DNA of 64,000 nt, taken from NCBI GenBank assembly GCA_040751755.1, contig JBFMHC010000024.1, positions 54,510-118,509 on the forward strand, written 5' to 3'. The first letter of the stretch is position 1; each line of letters opens with the position of its first letter. This DNA comes from PFJX01 sp040751755 (GTDB lineage: Bacteria; Pseudomonadota; Gammaproteobacteria; Burkholderiales; Thiobacillaceae). Below the pieces are notes generated by a model, which did no database searches, was not told the origin of the DNA, and worked only from the letters and a program-made list of their open reading frames with translations. Shown in pieces: positions 14,122 through 24,800 of the stretch. Both the position numbers and the translations under genes were made by a program.

Positions 14122-16620
14122 ATGCCCGCCGTCAAACCCCTCGATGCGAAACAGCTGTACCGGTACTGCGACACCTCCGCCTTCACCTTCCAGACCACCG
14201 CCGAACTGAGCGCGGCCACCGAGATCGTCGGCCAGGAACGCGCCGTCGACGCGGTGCGCTTCGGCATCGACATGCAGCGCCCCGGCTACAACCTGTTCGT
14301 GCTCGGCGACCCCGGCAGCGGGCGGCATTCCGTGGTGCGCCGGCTGCTGGAGGCGCGTGCCGCGACGGAAGAGGCGCCCAGCGACTGGTGCTATGTCAAC
14401 AACTTCGGCGAGGCCAACAAGCCGCGCCTGCTGCGTCTGCCGGCGGGGCGGGGCGGCGAACTGGCGCGCGACATGCGGCAGTTCGTCGCCGAGTTGCCCA
14501 AGGTGATCGCCGCCGCCTTCGAGGGCGAGGAATACCGCTCGCGCGTCGAGGCGATCGGCGAGGCCTTCAAGGAGAAGGAGGAAAACGCCCTGCGCGAACT
14601 GGGGCAGAAGTCCTCCGACGAGGGGGTCGCCCTGCTGCGCACGCCGCACGGCTTCGTGTTCGCGCCGATGAAGGATGGCGAGGCGCTGACGCCGGACGAG
14701 TTCGAGAAGCTGCCGGAGGCGGAGCGTGACCGCATCGGCAAGCTCATCGAGGACTACAGCGAGCGCCTGAAGCAGTTGATGCTGCAGTTCCCGCGCTGGC
14801 GCCGCGAGCTGCAGAACCAGATCAAGGCGGCCAGCCGCGAGACCCTGGGCATGGCGGTCGGCCACATCCTCGACGAACTGAAGGAGCGCTACCGCGAACT
14901 GCGCGTGGTGCAGGGCTTCCTCGACGAGGTGCTGCGCGACGTGGTGGACGTCGGCGAACAGTTCCGCGAGCAGCCGCGCGAGCAGATGAAGGGCGAGGGG
15001 GACCTTGCGCAGATCGTCCTCAGCGGCAGCCTCACCCCCGCGCGCTACCAGGTGAACCTGCTGGTGGACAATGCGGAGACCCGCGCCGCGCCCGTGTTGT
15101 ACGAGGACAACCCGATCTACCCCAATCTGGTCGGACGCATCGACCACATCTCCCAGCTCGGCACCCTGGTGACCAACTTCTCCCTGATCCGCCCGGGCGC
15201 GCTGCACCGCGCCAACGGCGGCTACCTGATCCTGGATGCCCTGAAGGTGCTGCTGCAGCCCTACGCCTGGGAAGGCCTGAAGCGTGCGCTGCGCACCAGC
15301 CAGGTGCGCATCGAGTCGTTCGGCCAGGCCCTCGGCCTGGTCAGCACCATCTCCCTGGAGCCCGAGCCCATGCCGCTCTCGCTCAAGGTGGTGTTGATCG
15401 GCGAGCGGCGCGTCTATTACCTGCTGAAGCTTCTCGACCCGGATTTCGAGGAGCTGTTCAAGATCGGCGCGGACTTCGAGGACGAGCTGGTGCGCGACGC
15501 CGACAACACGCGTCTCTATGCGGAATTCATCGCCACCCTGGCGCGCGGTGCCAAGTTGCGCCCGCTCGCCCGCGAAGCGGTGGCGCGGGTGGTGGAGCAG
15601 GGCGCCCGCCTCACCGGCGATGCCGAACGCCTCACCGCCAGCCGCAGGCAGATGACCGACCTGTTGCAGGAGGCCGACTGGTGGGCGGCGAAGGACGGCC
15701 ACGACACCATCAGCCGCGAGGACGTCGAGCGTGCCCTCGACGCGCAGGTCCGCCGCGTCGACCGCCTGCGCGGCAAGCTGCACGAGCAGATCCTGCGCGA
15801 CAACGTCTTGATCGCCGTCGCCGACGCGCGCGTCGGCCAGGTCAACGGCTTGGCGGTGATCGCGCTCGACGACTTCATGTTCGCCCACCCGGTGCGCATC
15901 ACCGCGACGGTGCGGGTAGGCGAGGGCAACGTCATCGACATCGAGCGCGAGACCGAGCTGGGCGGTGCCATCCACTCCAAGGGCGTGCTGATCCTGAGCA
16001 GCTTCCTCGGCGCGCGCTTCTCGCGCAACCTGCCGCTCTCACTCGCCGCCAGCCTGGTGTTCGAGCAGTCCTACGGCCCGGTGGAGGGCGACAGCGCCTC
16101 GCTCGCCGAGCTGTGCGCGCTGCTCTCTGCCCTCTCCGGCGCGCCGATCAAGCAGTCCCTGGCGGTCACCGGCTCGGTCAACCAGCTCGGCGACGTGCAG
16201 GCGATCGGCGCGGTGAACGAGAAGATCGAGGGCTTCTTCGACATCTGCCGGGCACGCGGCCTGAGCGGCGAGCAGGGGGTGCTGATCCCCTCCAGCAACG
16301 TCAAGCACCTGATGCTCCGGCGCGACGTGGTCGAGGCCTGCGCCGCGGGCCGCTTCCACATCTATGCGGTGCAGACGGTCGACGAGGCGATCGAGCTGCT
16401 CACCGGCGTGCCCGCCGGCGAGGCGGACGAGGAGGGCATGGTGCCCGAGGGTACGATCAATTTCCTGGTCGCCAACCAGCTCGCCGAACTGTCCGCCCTG
16501 CGCCAGGCCTACATGGCGGCGGGCAAGCAGCAGGCGGGCAACGGCCAGGCGAACGGTGGGGAAGCCGGCGAAGAGGGCGGCGAGCCGGCGGGCGAGGAGG
16601 ACGGCCGGCCGCTCAGCTGA
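14122..16620 (+). CDS. Lon-like ATP-dependent protease (AAA_32/LonC-type)
   Basis: An 832-residue member of the COG1067 Lon-related family. The N-terminal AAA part carries LGDPGSGRHSVV (residues 61-72), a Walker A loop in which the usual Lys-Ser/Thr is Arg68-His69. A long helical insert (about 130-300) separates it from the second half of the ATPase (RPGALHRANGGYLILDA, then VVLIGERRVYYLL). The C-terminal S16 protease domain has the catalytic Ser658 in GDSAS and Lys701 in NEKIEG. It lacks the N-terminal substrate domain of classical Lon. ATG at 14122 follows AAAGGGA. Expected role is degradation of misfolded protein, which fits the chaperone neighbours. The tail overlaps the convergent PhoU-like gene by 8 bases. 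Confidence 0.9.
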   Translation: MPAVKPLDAKQLYRYCDTSAFTFQTTAELSAATEIVGQERAVDAVRFGIDMQRPGYNLFVLGDPGSGRHSVVRRLLEARAATEEAPSDWCYVNNFGEANKPRLLRLPAGRGGELARDMRQFVAELPKVIAAAFEGEEYRSRVEAIGEAFKEKEENALRELGQKSSDEGVALLRTPHGFVFAPMKDGEALTPDEFEKLPEAERDRIGKLIEDYSERLKQLMLQFPRWRRELQNQIKAASRETLGMAVGHILDELKERYRELRVVQGFLDEVLRDVVDVGEQFREQPREQMKGEGDLAQIVLSGSLTPARYQVNLLVDNAETRAAPVLYEDNPIYPNLVGRIDHISQLGTLVTNFSLIRPGALHRANGGYLILDALKVLLQPYAWEGLKRALRTSQVRIESFGQALGLVSTISLEPEPMPLSLKVVLIGERRVYYLLKLLDPDFEELFKIGADFEDELVRDADNTRLYAEFIATLARGAKLRPLAREAVARVVEQGARLTGDAERLTASRRQMTDLLQEADWWAAKDGHDTISREDVERALDAQVRRVDRLRGKLHEQILRDNVLIAVADARVGQVNGLAVIALDDFMFAHPVRITATVRVGEGNVIDIERETELGGAIHSKGVLILSSFLGARFSRNLPLSLAASLVFEQSYGPVEGDSASLAELCALLSALSGAPIKQSLAVTGSVNQLGDVQAIGAVNEKIEGFFDICRARGLSGEQGVLIPSSNVKHLMLRRDVVEACAAGRFHIYAVQTVDEAIELLTGVPAGEADEEGMVPEGTINFLVANQLAELSALRQAYMAAGKQQAGNGQANGGEAGEEGGEPAGEEDGRPLS

Positions 16621-17254
16621 TCTTCACGACGATGTCGTGCAGGGTGTTGGCGCAGTGCGCCATGCGGCCCGCGGCGCGGTCCAGGTGCTGGTAGATCTCG
16701 CGCCGCTTGAACATGTTCAGGTAGTCCTCGCCCTGGAACAGCTCGGCCAGGGCGCGCCGGTACAGCTTCTCCGAGCGGCGCGCCGCCTTGCGCGCCTCGT
16801 CGGCATGCGTGGCCGCCTGCGCGGGGGCGCTGCCGAGCAGGGTGAAGCCCTGGCTCAGCGCCAGGCAGCCCTCGCGCAGCGCCGCCGCCATCTCGTAGGT
16901 GTAGCGGTCCGGGGCCACGCCGAGGATGTCCATCTCGTTCACGCAGTCCTTGCAGTAGTTGACGATCTCGTCCAGGTCCATGATGGCGCGGTAGATGTCC
17001 TCGCGGTCCATCTGCGTCGAGAAGGCCTCGTTCAAGGCGTGGATGTTGTTGATCTTGAGCGCGTCCGCGGCGTGCTCGTCCTGCTTGATGTGCTTGGCGA
17101 TCTCCGGGTCGCCGGTGCCCATGTAGTCCACCAGCAGGTTGACGGTGTGCGTGACCTGCACGGCCTGTCCGTGCAACAGCTGGAAGAAGTCCGGCACCTT
17201 GGGGAAGATGCGCTCCAGGACGCGGTGGACGATGGAGGGGCTGCGTTCGCTCAT
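16613..17254 (-). CDS. PhoU-like/DUF47 protein, partner of PiT transporter
   Basis: A 213-residue all-helical cytosolic protein of the DUF47 (TIGR00153, PhoU-related) family, which usually accompanies PiT phosphate transporters and is thought to modulate them. Typical features are the opening FPKVPDFFQLLHGQA, DEHAADALK, and the acidic segment MDLDEIVNYCKDCVNEMD. Its ATG overlaps the TGA of the upstream transporter gene (ATGA), so the two are translationally coupled. Confidence 0.9.
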   Translation of the reverse strand: MSERSPSIVHRVLERIFPKVPDFFQLLHGQAVQVTHTVNLLVDYMGTGDPEIAKHIKQDEHAADALKINNIHALNEAFSTQMDREDIYRAIMDLDEIVNYCKDCVNEMDILGVAPDRYTYEMAAALREGCLALSQGFTLLGSAPAQAATHADEARKAARRSEKLYRRALAELFQGEDYLNMFKRREIYQHLDRAAGRMAHCANTLHDIVVKIS

Positions 17255-18300
17255 AACTGTCCTCTGCGGATCAAGGCCTGCACGAAGGCGTAGACGACGG
17301 CGCCGGCGAGCGCCGACGCGGGGAGGGTGATCAGCCAGGTCATGGCGATCTCGCCGGCCTTGCCCCAGCGCACCGCGCGCGGCCGCTCGGCGGCGCCGAT
17401 GCCCATGATGGAGGTGGCGACCACGTGCGTGGTGGAGACCGGCGCGCCGCCCAGCGAGGCGGCGAGGATGACCCCGGCGGACGAGAGCTGTGAGCCCAGG
17501 GCGTGCACCGGCCGCACCTTGTAGATGGCGAAGCCCAGGGTGCGGACGATGCGCCAGCCACCGGAGAGGATGCCCAGGGTCAGCGCGCCGGCGCAGGCCA
17601 GCATGACCCAGAACGGCACCTCGAAACTCGGAATGAAGCCGCCCAGCAGCAGCACCAGGGTGAGGATGCCCATGCTCTTCTGCGCGTCGTTGGCGCCGTG
17701 CGAGAAGGCCAGGCCGGCGGCGGTGAAGTACTGTGCCCAGCGCAGCTTGCGGTTGAGGCGCGGCGTGGCGGCACGGAACAGCAGGCCCAGGAGCTTGTGC
17801 AGGGCATAGCCCATCCAGAAACCGATGATGGGCGAGAGGATCAGCGCCAGCAGCACCTTCATCACGCCGGTCAGGTGGCCGTGCAGGAACAGGTCCTCGA
17901 TGCCCCACGCCACGTGGCCGGCGTCCGTCGCCAGCAGGATCGCGCCGATCAGCCCACCCACCAGGGCGTGCGAGGAGGAGGAGGGGATGCCGCGCGCCCA
18001 GGTGAACAGGTTCCAGAAGATCGCCCCGCCCAGGCCGCTCACCAGGATGGTCAGGGCGGCGAGCGGCGGCAGGTCGGAGAGGTCGACGAACTTGCCGATG
18101 GTGTTGGCCACGGCAGTGCCGCCGAGTAGGGGGCCGAGGAACTCGAAGAAGCCCACCAGCGCCACCGCCTGCAAGGGCCGCATGGCACGCGAGGCGATCA
18201 CCGTGGCGATGATGTTGGCGGCGTCGTGGAAGCCGTTGGTGTAGTCGAACACCAGGACGATGAGTACCGCCAGGATGGCGAGCGAGACGAGGAGGTCCAT
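17251..18300 (-). CDS. Inorganic phosphate transporter, PiT family
   Basis: A 349-residue inner membrane protein with about ten hydrophobic segments. The PiT signatures appear in both halves: FDYTNGFHDAANIIATVIAS near the N-terminus and FSHGANDAQKSMGIL past the middle, plus IPSSSSHALVGG and APVSTTHVV. These mediate low-affinity, cation-coupled uptake of phosphate. The start ATG at 18300 leads directly into the first helix. The stop overlaps the start of the PhoU-like gene. An 81-base region separates it from the divergent E2 acyltransferase gene. Confidence 0.95.
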   Translation of the reverse strand: MDLLVSLAILAVLIVLVFDYTNGFHDAANIIATVIASRAMRPLQAVALVGFFEFLGPLLGGTAVANTIGKFVDLSDLPPLAALTILVSGLGGAIFWNLFTWARGIPSSSSHALVGGLIGAILLATDAGHVAWGIEDLFLHGHLTGVMKVLLALILSPIIGFWMGYALHKLLGLLFRAATPRLNRKLRWAQYFTAAGLAFSHGANDAQKSMGILTLVLLLGGFIPSFEVPFWVMLACAGALTLGILSGGWRIVRTLGFAIYKVRPVHALGSQLSSAGVILAASLGGAPVSTTHVVATSIMGIGAAERPRAVRWGKAGEIAMTWLITLPASALAGAVVYAFVQALIRRGQL

Positions 18301-18382
18301 GCCGCATATTGGCACAGCTTGATGCTCCAAACGCCCGTCTTCGTCCCTACAATCCGTCCATCTCTCTACGCAGGATCCAGCC

Positions 18383-19549
<1,167 letters not shown>

Positions 19550-19558
19550 GACGGCGTC

Positions 19559-20056
19559 CTACATGCGCGGCGTGGCGTAGCAGAGGTTCTGCGCGTCGAA
19601 GGCCAGGCTCATCTGCTCGGCGTTGGGCAGGACGATGTACTTCACGCCGATGGTGTCCTGCCCGTCCTTCCAGAACATGGCGAACACCGCCTTCTCGCCG
19701 TTGCTCACCACGTGGGTGTTGGAGTACACGCGCGCCGGCTGGCCGTGCTTGTTGTTGTAGTTGTTGACCGTGATGATCAGCGACTTCAGCGAGGGCCGCA
19801 CGTCCTGCTCGAAGCCCACCAGCTTGCCCTTGCAGAAGCGGAACTGATAGCGCCGCGCGACGCTGGGATCGTTGTCGTAGGCGAGGATCACGTCGTCCGA
19901 GGGCTCCACCACGCGGTCGAAGTTCCAGTTGGCGATCAGCTGGTTCTTCACCTCCGCCTGCGCCATGCCGGACTTGAATTCCGCCACCTCGAAGGCCTGG
20001 GCGGAGGAGAGGCCGAGCAGGGCGATGCCGATTGAGCTGACGAGGCGCGGGATCAT
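19559..20056 (-). CDS. Exported hypothetical protein
   Basis: A 165-residue protein with a signal peptide (MIPRLVSSIGIALLGLSSAQA, cleavage likely after the last Ala) and a soluble domain. The segment FKSGMAQAEVKNQL is followed by beta-rich sequence, with two Cys that could form a disulfide (FRFCKGK and NLCYATP). The ATG at 20056 gives a clean signal peptide; an in-frame ATG at 20110 would add 18 basic residues. The layout recalls small BamE/SmpA-fold periplasmic proteins, but that is only an impression. It is convergent with the E2 gene and lies downstream of a terminator for the chemoreceptor gene. Confidence 0.7.
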   Translation of the reverse strand: MIPRLVSSIGIALLGLSSAQAFEVAEFKSGMAQAEVKNQLIANWNFDRVVEPSDDVILAYDNDPSVARRYQFRFCKGKLVGFEQDVRPSLKSLIITVNNYNNKHGQPARVYSNTHVVSNGEKAVFAMFWKDGQDTIGVKYIVLPNAEQMSLAFDAQNLCYATPRM

Positions 20057-20111
20057 GGTGCGGGTACGGGCTGGGATGGCTGCAATCTTACGTTGGAACG
20101 GTCTCATCATG

Positions 20112-20139
20112 GAAACGGGCCGGCGCTGGGCCGGCCCGT
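20112..20139 (-). terminator. Intrinsic terminator of the chemoreceptor gene
   Basis: Read leftward, a perfect 10-bp GC-rich stem (ACGGGCCGGC pairing with GCCGGCCCGT on the + strand) with a 5-base loop starts 21 bases beyond the stop of the chemoreceptor gene and is followed by TTT. The T run is short, so efficiency is uncertain. Confidence 0.6.
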
Positions 20140-20160
20140 GGATTGGCCGTGCGTGCGGGC

Positions 20161-21789
20161 TCAGCTGCGGAAGCTCGATACGCGCGCGTACAGCGCGTCG
20201 GCGAGCTGGCGCAGCTCCTGCACCGTGCGGTCCGACTGGTTGATGGCCTCCTCGGTGCTGTGCGCCAGATCGGCGACGCGGTTGAGGTTGCGTGCGATCT
20301 CGTTGCTGGCGAGCGACTGTTCCCTGACCGAGGCCGTGATCTCCTCAACGCCCTGGCGGGCGCGTGTCACGGCGCTGTGCGCCTGCGAGACGATGCCGGA
20401 GACCTCGCCGCTGCGCCGCGTGCTTTCCTCGAGGGCATGCTCGCCCTGCTGGATGGTGGCCTCGACCTGGCTGGAGCGCGACTCCAGCTCGGCGGTGACG
20501 TTGCTGATCTCGTTGGCGTACAGGGCGGTCTTCTCCGCCAGCTTGCGCACCTCGTCCGCCACCACCGCGAAGCCACGCCCCTGCTCGCCGGCCCGTGCCG
20601 CCTCGATGGCGGCGTTGAGGGCGAGCAGGTTGATCTGCTCGGCGATGTTCTTCACCTGCTGCGTGGCGCCGATGATGCTCTGCGTGCTTTCCAGGAACTG
20701 TCCCACCGAGCCCGACATCGCCAGCACGGCCTGCTGCGCCCCGGTCATGGCGTTGCCCAGCTGGCTCATCATGCCCAGCCCCTGATCGGAATAGTCCGCG
20801 CTCTCCTTGGAGACCTGCTTCACCTGCTCCGCGCCATCCGCCACCGAGGCGATGCTGCTGGTCATCTCCTCCACCGCGGAGGCGGTCGAGGTGAGCGCGT
20901 TGGTCTGCTGCGCGGTGGTGCCGCGCAGGCTGGAGGAGGCATCCGCGAGCGAGCCGGAGAGGGCGTGCAGCTGGTCGGCGTTCGACTTGATGCCGTTGAC
21001 GATGGTCTGCAGACCTTCGAGGAACTGGTTGAAGGACGAACCGACCCGGCACAGCTCGTTGTTGCCCTGCACGGGCAGGCGTACCGTCAGGTCGCCCTCG
21101 CCGGCGGCAAGGGCCTCGATGGAGCCGCCGAGCGCGTTGATCTGCGACAGGATGTTGGCGACGATGCCGCCAGCCATGGCGAGGCCGGCCACCACCGCGA
21201 GGATGTTGAGCACCAGGGCGATCTGCTGGGTGCGCGCCAGGTTGGCCTGCAGCTCGCTCTCCTTCTCCTGGATGAAGTCCTTCTGACCCTTGATGCTGTC
21301 GAGCAATTGCTGACGCATCTCGCGCCAGACCGGGGTTTCGTCGTGGTTGAGCTGCGCCTTCGCATCCTCGATCAGGCCCTGTTCGACCTTTTCCTTGATG
21401 GCGAGCTGGAAGCCCTTCTGCTGCGCGCGCGCCTGTGCCAGCTTGGCCAGGACCGCGGCCTTGGCGGGGTCGCCCTTGACCTTGTCCGAGGTGTCGGCAA
21501 GCAGGCTGTCCATGGTCTTGCTGGCCTTGTCGAAGTTGTCATAGGCCTTCGGGTTGGCCGGGTCGAGGATGATGTTGCGCAGGGCCTGGCCCATCTGCAG
21601 GCCATTGGCATACAGCTCCGTGTAGTTCAGCAACAGGACCTGGTCCTCGGCGATGAAGCGGGTGAACTCCGCCTTCGCCTTGTTCAGGGCGTGGTTGGAG
21701 ACCACGGCGGAGATGAGGAACAGGGAAAAGGTCGCTGCGAGCAGCAGGAAGAGTTGCGAACGGATCTTGAATTTGCGCAGATAGGTCAT
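20161..21789 (-). CDS. Methyl-accepting chemotaxis protein
   Basis: A 542-residue chemoreceptor. A first membrane helix (FLLLAATFSLFLISAVV) is followed by a mostly helical periplasmic four-helix-bundle sensor of about 150 residues, a second helix (IALVLNILAVVAGLAMAGGI), a HAMP domain (IEALAAGEGDLTVRLP) and a long signalling coiled coil. The coil carries the invariant hairpin tip EQINLLALNAAIEAARAGEQ and GFAVVADEVRKLAEKT. It would control CheA through CheW. The ATG at 21789 has GGGGA upstream. A near-consensus sigma-28 promoter lies 45 to 71 bases upstream of the start. The ligand is unknown. Confidence 0.96.
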   Translation of the reverse strand: MTYLRKFKIRSQLFLLLAATFSLFLISAVVSNHALNKAKAEFTRFIAEDQVLLLNYTELYANGLQMGQALRNIILDPANPKAYDNFDKASKTMDSLLADTSDKVKGDPAKAAVLAKLAQARAQQKGFQLAIKEKVEQGLIEDAKAQLNHDETPVWREMRQQLLDSIKGQKDFIQEKESELQANLARTQQIALVLNILAVVAGLAMAGGIVANILSQINALGGSIEALAAGEGDLTVRLPVQGNNELCRVGSSFNQFLEGLQTIVNGIKSNADQLHALSGSLADASSSLRGTTAQQTNALTSTASAVEEMTSSIASVADGAEQVKQVSKESADYSDQGLGMMSQLGNAMTGAQQAVLAMSGSVGQFLESTQSIIGATQQVKNIAEQINLLALNAAIEAARAGEQGRGFAVVADEVRKLAEKTALYANEISNVTAELESRSSQVEATIQQGEHALEESTRRSGEVSGIVSQAHSAVTRARQGVEEITASVREQSLASNEIARNLNRVADLAHSTEEAINQSDRTVQELRQLADALYARVSSFRS

Positions 21790-21833
21790 GCTGTCCCCAA
21801 GGAAGCTCCGGCCGGCTGGCAGGAATTGGGGCT

Positions 21834-21860
21834 CTATCGGCGAAATTCCCTTAGTCTTTA
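21834..21860 (-). promoter_or_regulatory. Sigma-28 (FliA) promoter of the chemoreceptor gene
   Basis: Read leftward: TAAAGACT, 11 bases, GCCGATAG. The flagellar sigma-28 consensus is TAAAGTTT-N11-GCCGATAA, so the spacing is exact and 13 of 16 positions match. It sits in the 82-base gap between the oxoprolinase stop and the chemoreceptor start, in the correct orientation, which puts this receptor in the late flagellar/chemotaxis regulon. Confidence 0.85.
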
Positions 21861-21871
21861 ATGGTTTGTTA

Positions 21872-24800
21872 CTACTGTGTCTTCCCGCCTGCCGCGGGAC
21901 CGTATCCACCGCCGCCGGGTGTGGCGAGGTGGAAGAGGTCCCCCTCCCGCAGCTCGATGCGGGCGACGCCCTCGATCGGTTCGATCGCGCCGTCGGCGCG
22001 TTCCACCCACTGTTCGCCGGTCTGGCCGGCGCCGCCGCCGCGCAGCCCGAACGGCGCCACACGGCGGCGCGAGGCCAGCAGGTTGGCCTGCATGGGGGCG
22101 AGGAAACGCAGGCGCCGCACCACCCCGTCTCCGCCGGCATGCTCGCCCGCGCCGCCGGAACCGCGTCGGATCGCGAAGGACTCCAGGCGCGCCGGGAACT
22201 GGTGCTCCAGCACCTCGGGGTCGGTGAGACGCGAGTTGGTCATGTGGCTGTGCACCGCGGACGCCCCCGCGAAGCCGGGCCCGGCGCCGGCGCCGCCGCA
22301 GACGGTCTCGTAGTACTGCAGGCGGCCGTCGCCGAAGCTGAAGTTGTTCATCGTCCCCTGGCTGGCGGCGAGCACGCCGAGTGCGCCGTACAGGCAGTCG
22401 CAGAGGGCCTGCGAGGTCTCGACGTTGCCCGCCACGACGGCGGCGGGGTAGACGGGGTTGAGCAGCGAGCCCGCCGGCAGGCGGATGTCGAGCGGGCGCA
22501 GCACGCCGGCGTTGAGCGGCAGGTCCTCAGCCGAGGCCGCGGGGGAGAGGGGATTCACCATGGCATGGCCGCTGAGCAGGGTGCGGAACACGTACAGCAC
22601 GGCGGAATGGGCGATGCTCGCGGGCGCGTTGAGATTGCCCGCCTGCTGTGGGCTGGTGCCGGCGAAGTCGATGCGGGCGCGCCCGGTCGCCCGGTCGACT
22701 TCGATGCGCACCCGGATGCGGCCGCCATCGTCCAGTTCCTGCGTGAACTCGCCGCCTTGCAGGTGCGCCAGCAGGCGGCGCACCGCCGCCTCGGCATTGT
22801 CCTGCACGAAGCCCATGTAGGCGGGTACGGCCGCCGCGCCGACCTCCGCCTCCAGTTCCCGCAGCAGACGTTCCCCCAGCGCGCAGGCGGCCATCTGCGC
22901 CTGCAGGTCGGCGAGGTTCTGCTCGGGGTTGCGCGCGGGGTGCGGATTGTCCGCCAGCCAGGCGCGCACCTCCGCTTCCAGGAAGAGGCCGGCGCGGGCG
23001 ATCAGCATGCCGTCGCTGCGGCAGCCCTCTTCGTCGATGTGGCGGCTGTGCGCCGGCATCGAGCCGGGGGCGATGCCGCCGACGTCGGCGTGGTGGGCGC
23101 GCGCGGCGGTGAAGTAGCGCACGCCGCCCTCGCCCAGCACCGGCATCACCACGGTGATGTCCGGCAGGTGGGTGCCGCCGGCGTAGGGCGAGTTGATCAG
23201 ATAGGCGTCGCCCGCGCGCAGGTCCGCGCCGAAGCGCTCCAGGATGCCGCGCACCGAGTCGCCCATGCTGCCCAGGTGCACCGGGATGTGCGGGGCGTTG
23301 GCGATGAGGTGGCCGGCGCGGTCGAAGAGGGCGCAGGAGAAGTCCAGGCGCTCGCGGATGTTCATCGAGCGCGCGGCGTTCTGCAGCACGTGCCCCATGT
23401 CCTCGGCGATGCTCATGAAGCGGCGGTTGAAGAGGGTGAGCCAGGCCGGGTCGGCGCGCGCGGGGTCGGGGCGCCGCGCCTGCCGGCCCAGCGCGTTGAG
23501 CAGCAGGTCGCCGCGCGCGCTCCTGCGCGCGCGCCAGCCGGGCTCCAGGACCACGGTGGAGCCGGGCTCGACGATCAGCGCCGGGCCGTCCAGCGCCTGC
23601 CCCGCGCACAGCCGCGCGAGCGGGTAGACGGGCACCTCGCGCCACGCCCCGGCGATGTGCATGTGCGCCCGGCCGAGCGGGGCCGCGGGCGCCTCCGGCA
23701 GGTCCTGCGCGGCGTCGGGTTCCAGGCCGCCGCTCACGGATTCGTGCTCGATCGCCACGCACACCACCTGGCGCGCGGGGTCCGCGAAGCCGAAGCGGCG
23801 CCGGTGCTCGGCGTGGAAGGCGGCGGCCATCGCCGCGCAGTCGCCCCAGGCGACCGGCAGCACGGAATCCGCGCCGGCATAGCGCAGCAGCGCGCGTCGC
23901 GTGCCGGCGGGCGTTGCACCGCCGGTCTCGGGGGGCAGCTCATCCAGCGGCCGTTCCACCGCCCGCAGGGTGACCTCGCGCCGCTCCGCCAGGCCGATGC
24001 CGTAGGCCGACAGCACCGAGGCATAGGGGGAGACCAGCACCTGGCCGATGCCCAGGCGCGCCGCCACCGCGCAGGCATGCTGGCCGCCGGCGCCGCCGAA
24101 GCTCACCAGGGTGTACTCGGACGGGTTCACGCCGCGCGCCAGGGTGATGTGGCGGATCGCATCGGCCATGTGTTCCACGGCGATGTCGAGGAAGCCCTCG
24201 GCCAGGCGTTCCGGGGTGTAGTCCAGGCCGAGGGCGACGTTCACCTCGCCTGCCAGGCGCGTGAACGCCTCGCGTGTCGCCGTCTCGTCCAGGGGCTGGT
24301 CCGCGCGGGGGCCGAACAGCGCCGGGAAATGCGCCGCCTGGATGCGCCCCAGCAGCAGGTTCGCGTCGGTCACCGTGAGCGGGCCGCCGCGCCGGTAGCA
24401 CAGGGGGCCTGGCAGGCTGCCGGCGGAGGCCGGCCCGGCGAGCAGCCGCGAGCCGTCGAAGCGCAGGATCGACCCGCCGCCCGCGGCGACGGTATGCACG
24501 CCCAGCATGGGCACGCGGATGCGGTGCCCGGCGATGCGCGTGTCGAGGCTGCGCTCGAAGGCCCCGGCATGCAGCGATACGTCGGTGGAGGTACCGCCCA
24601 TGTCGAAGCCGATCAGCCTGTCGAGGCCCGCGGCATGGCCGACCTTGGCCATGCCGATGAGGCCGCCGGCGGGGCCCGAGAGCACACTGTCCCTGCCCTG
24701 GAACGAGGCCGCCTCGACCAGGCCGCCGTTGGACTGCATGAATTCCAGGCGCGTGTCCGCCGGCAGGGCCTCGGCGACCTGCGCCACGTAGCGCCGCACC

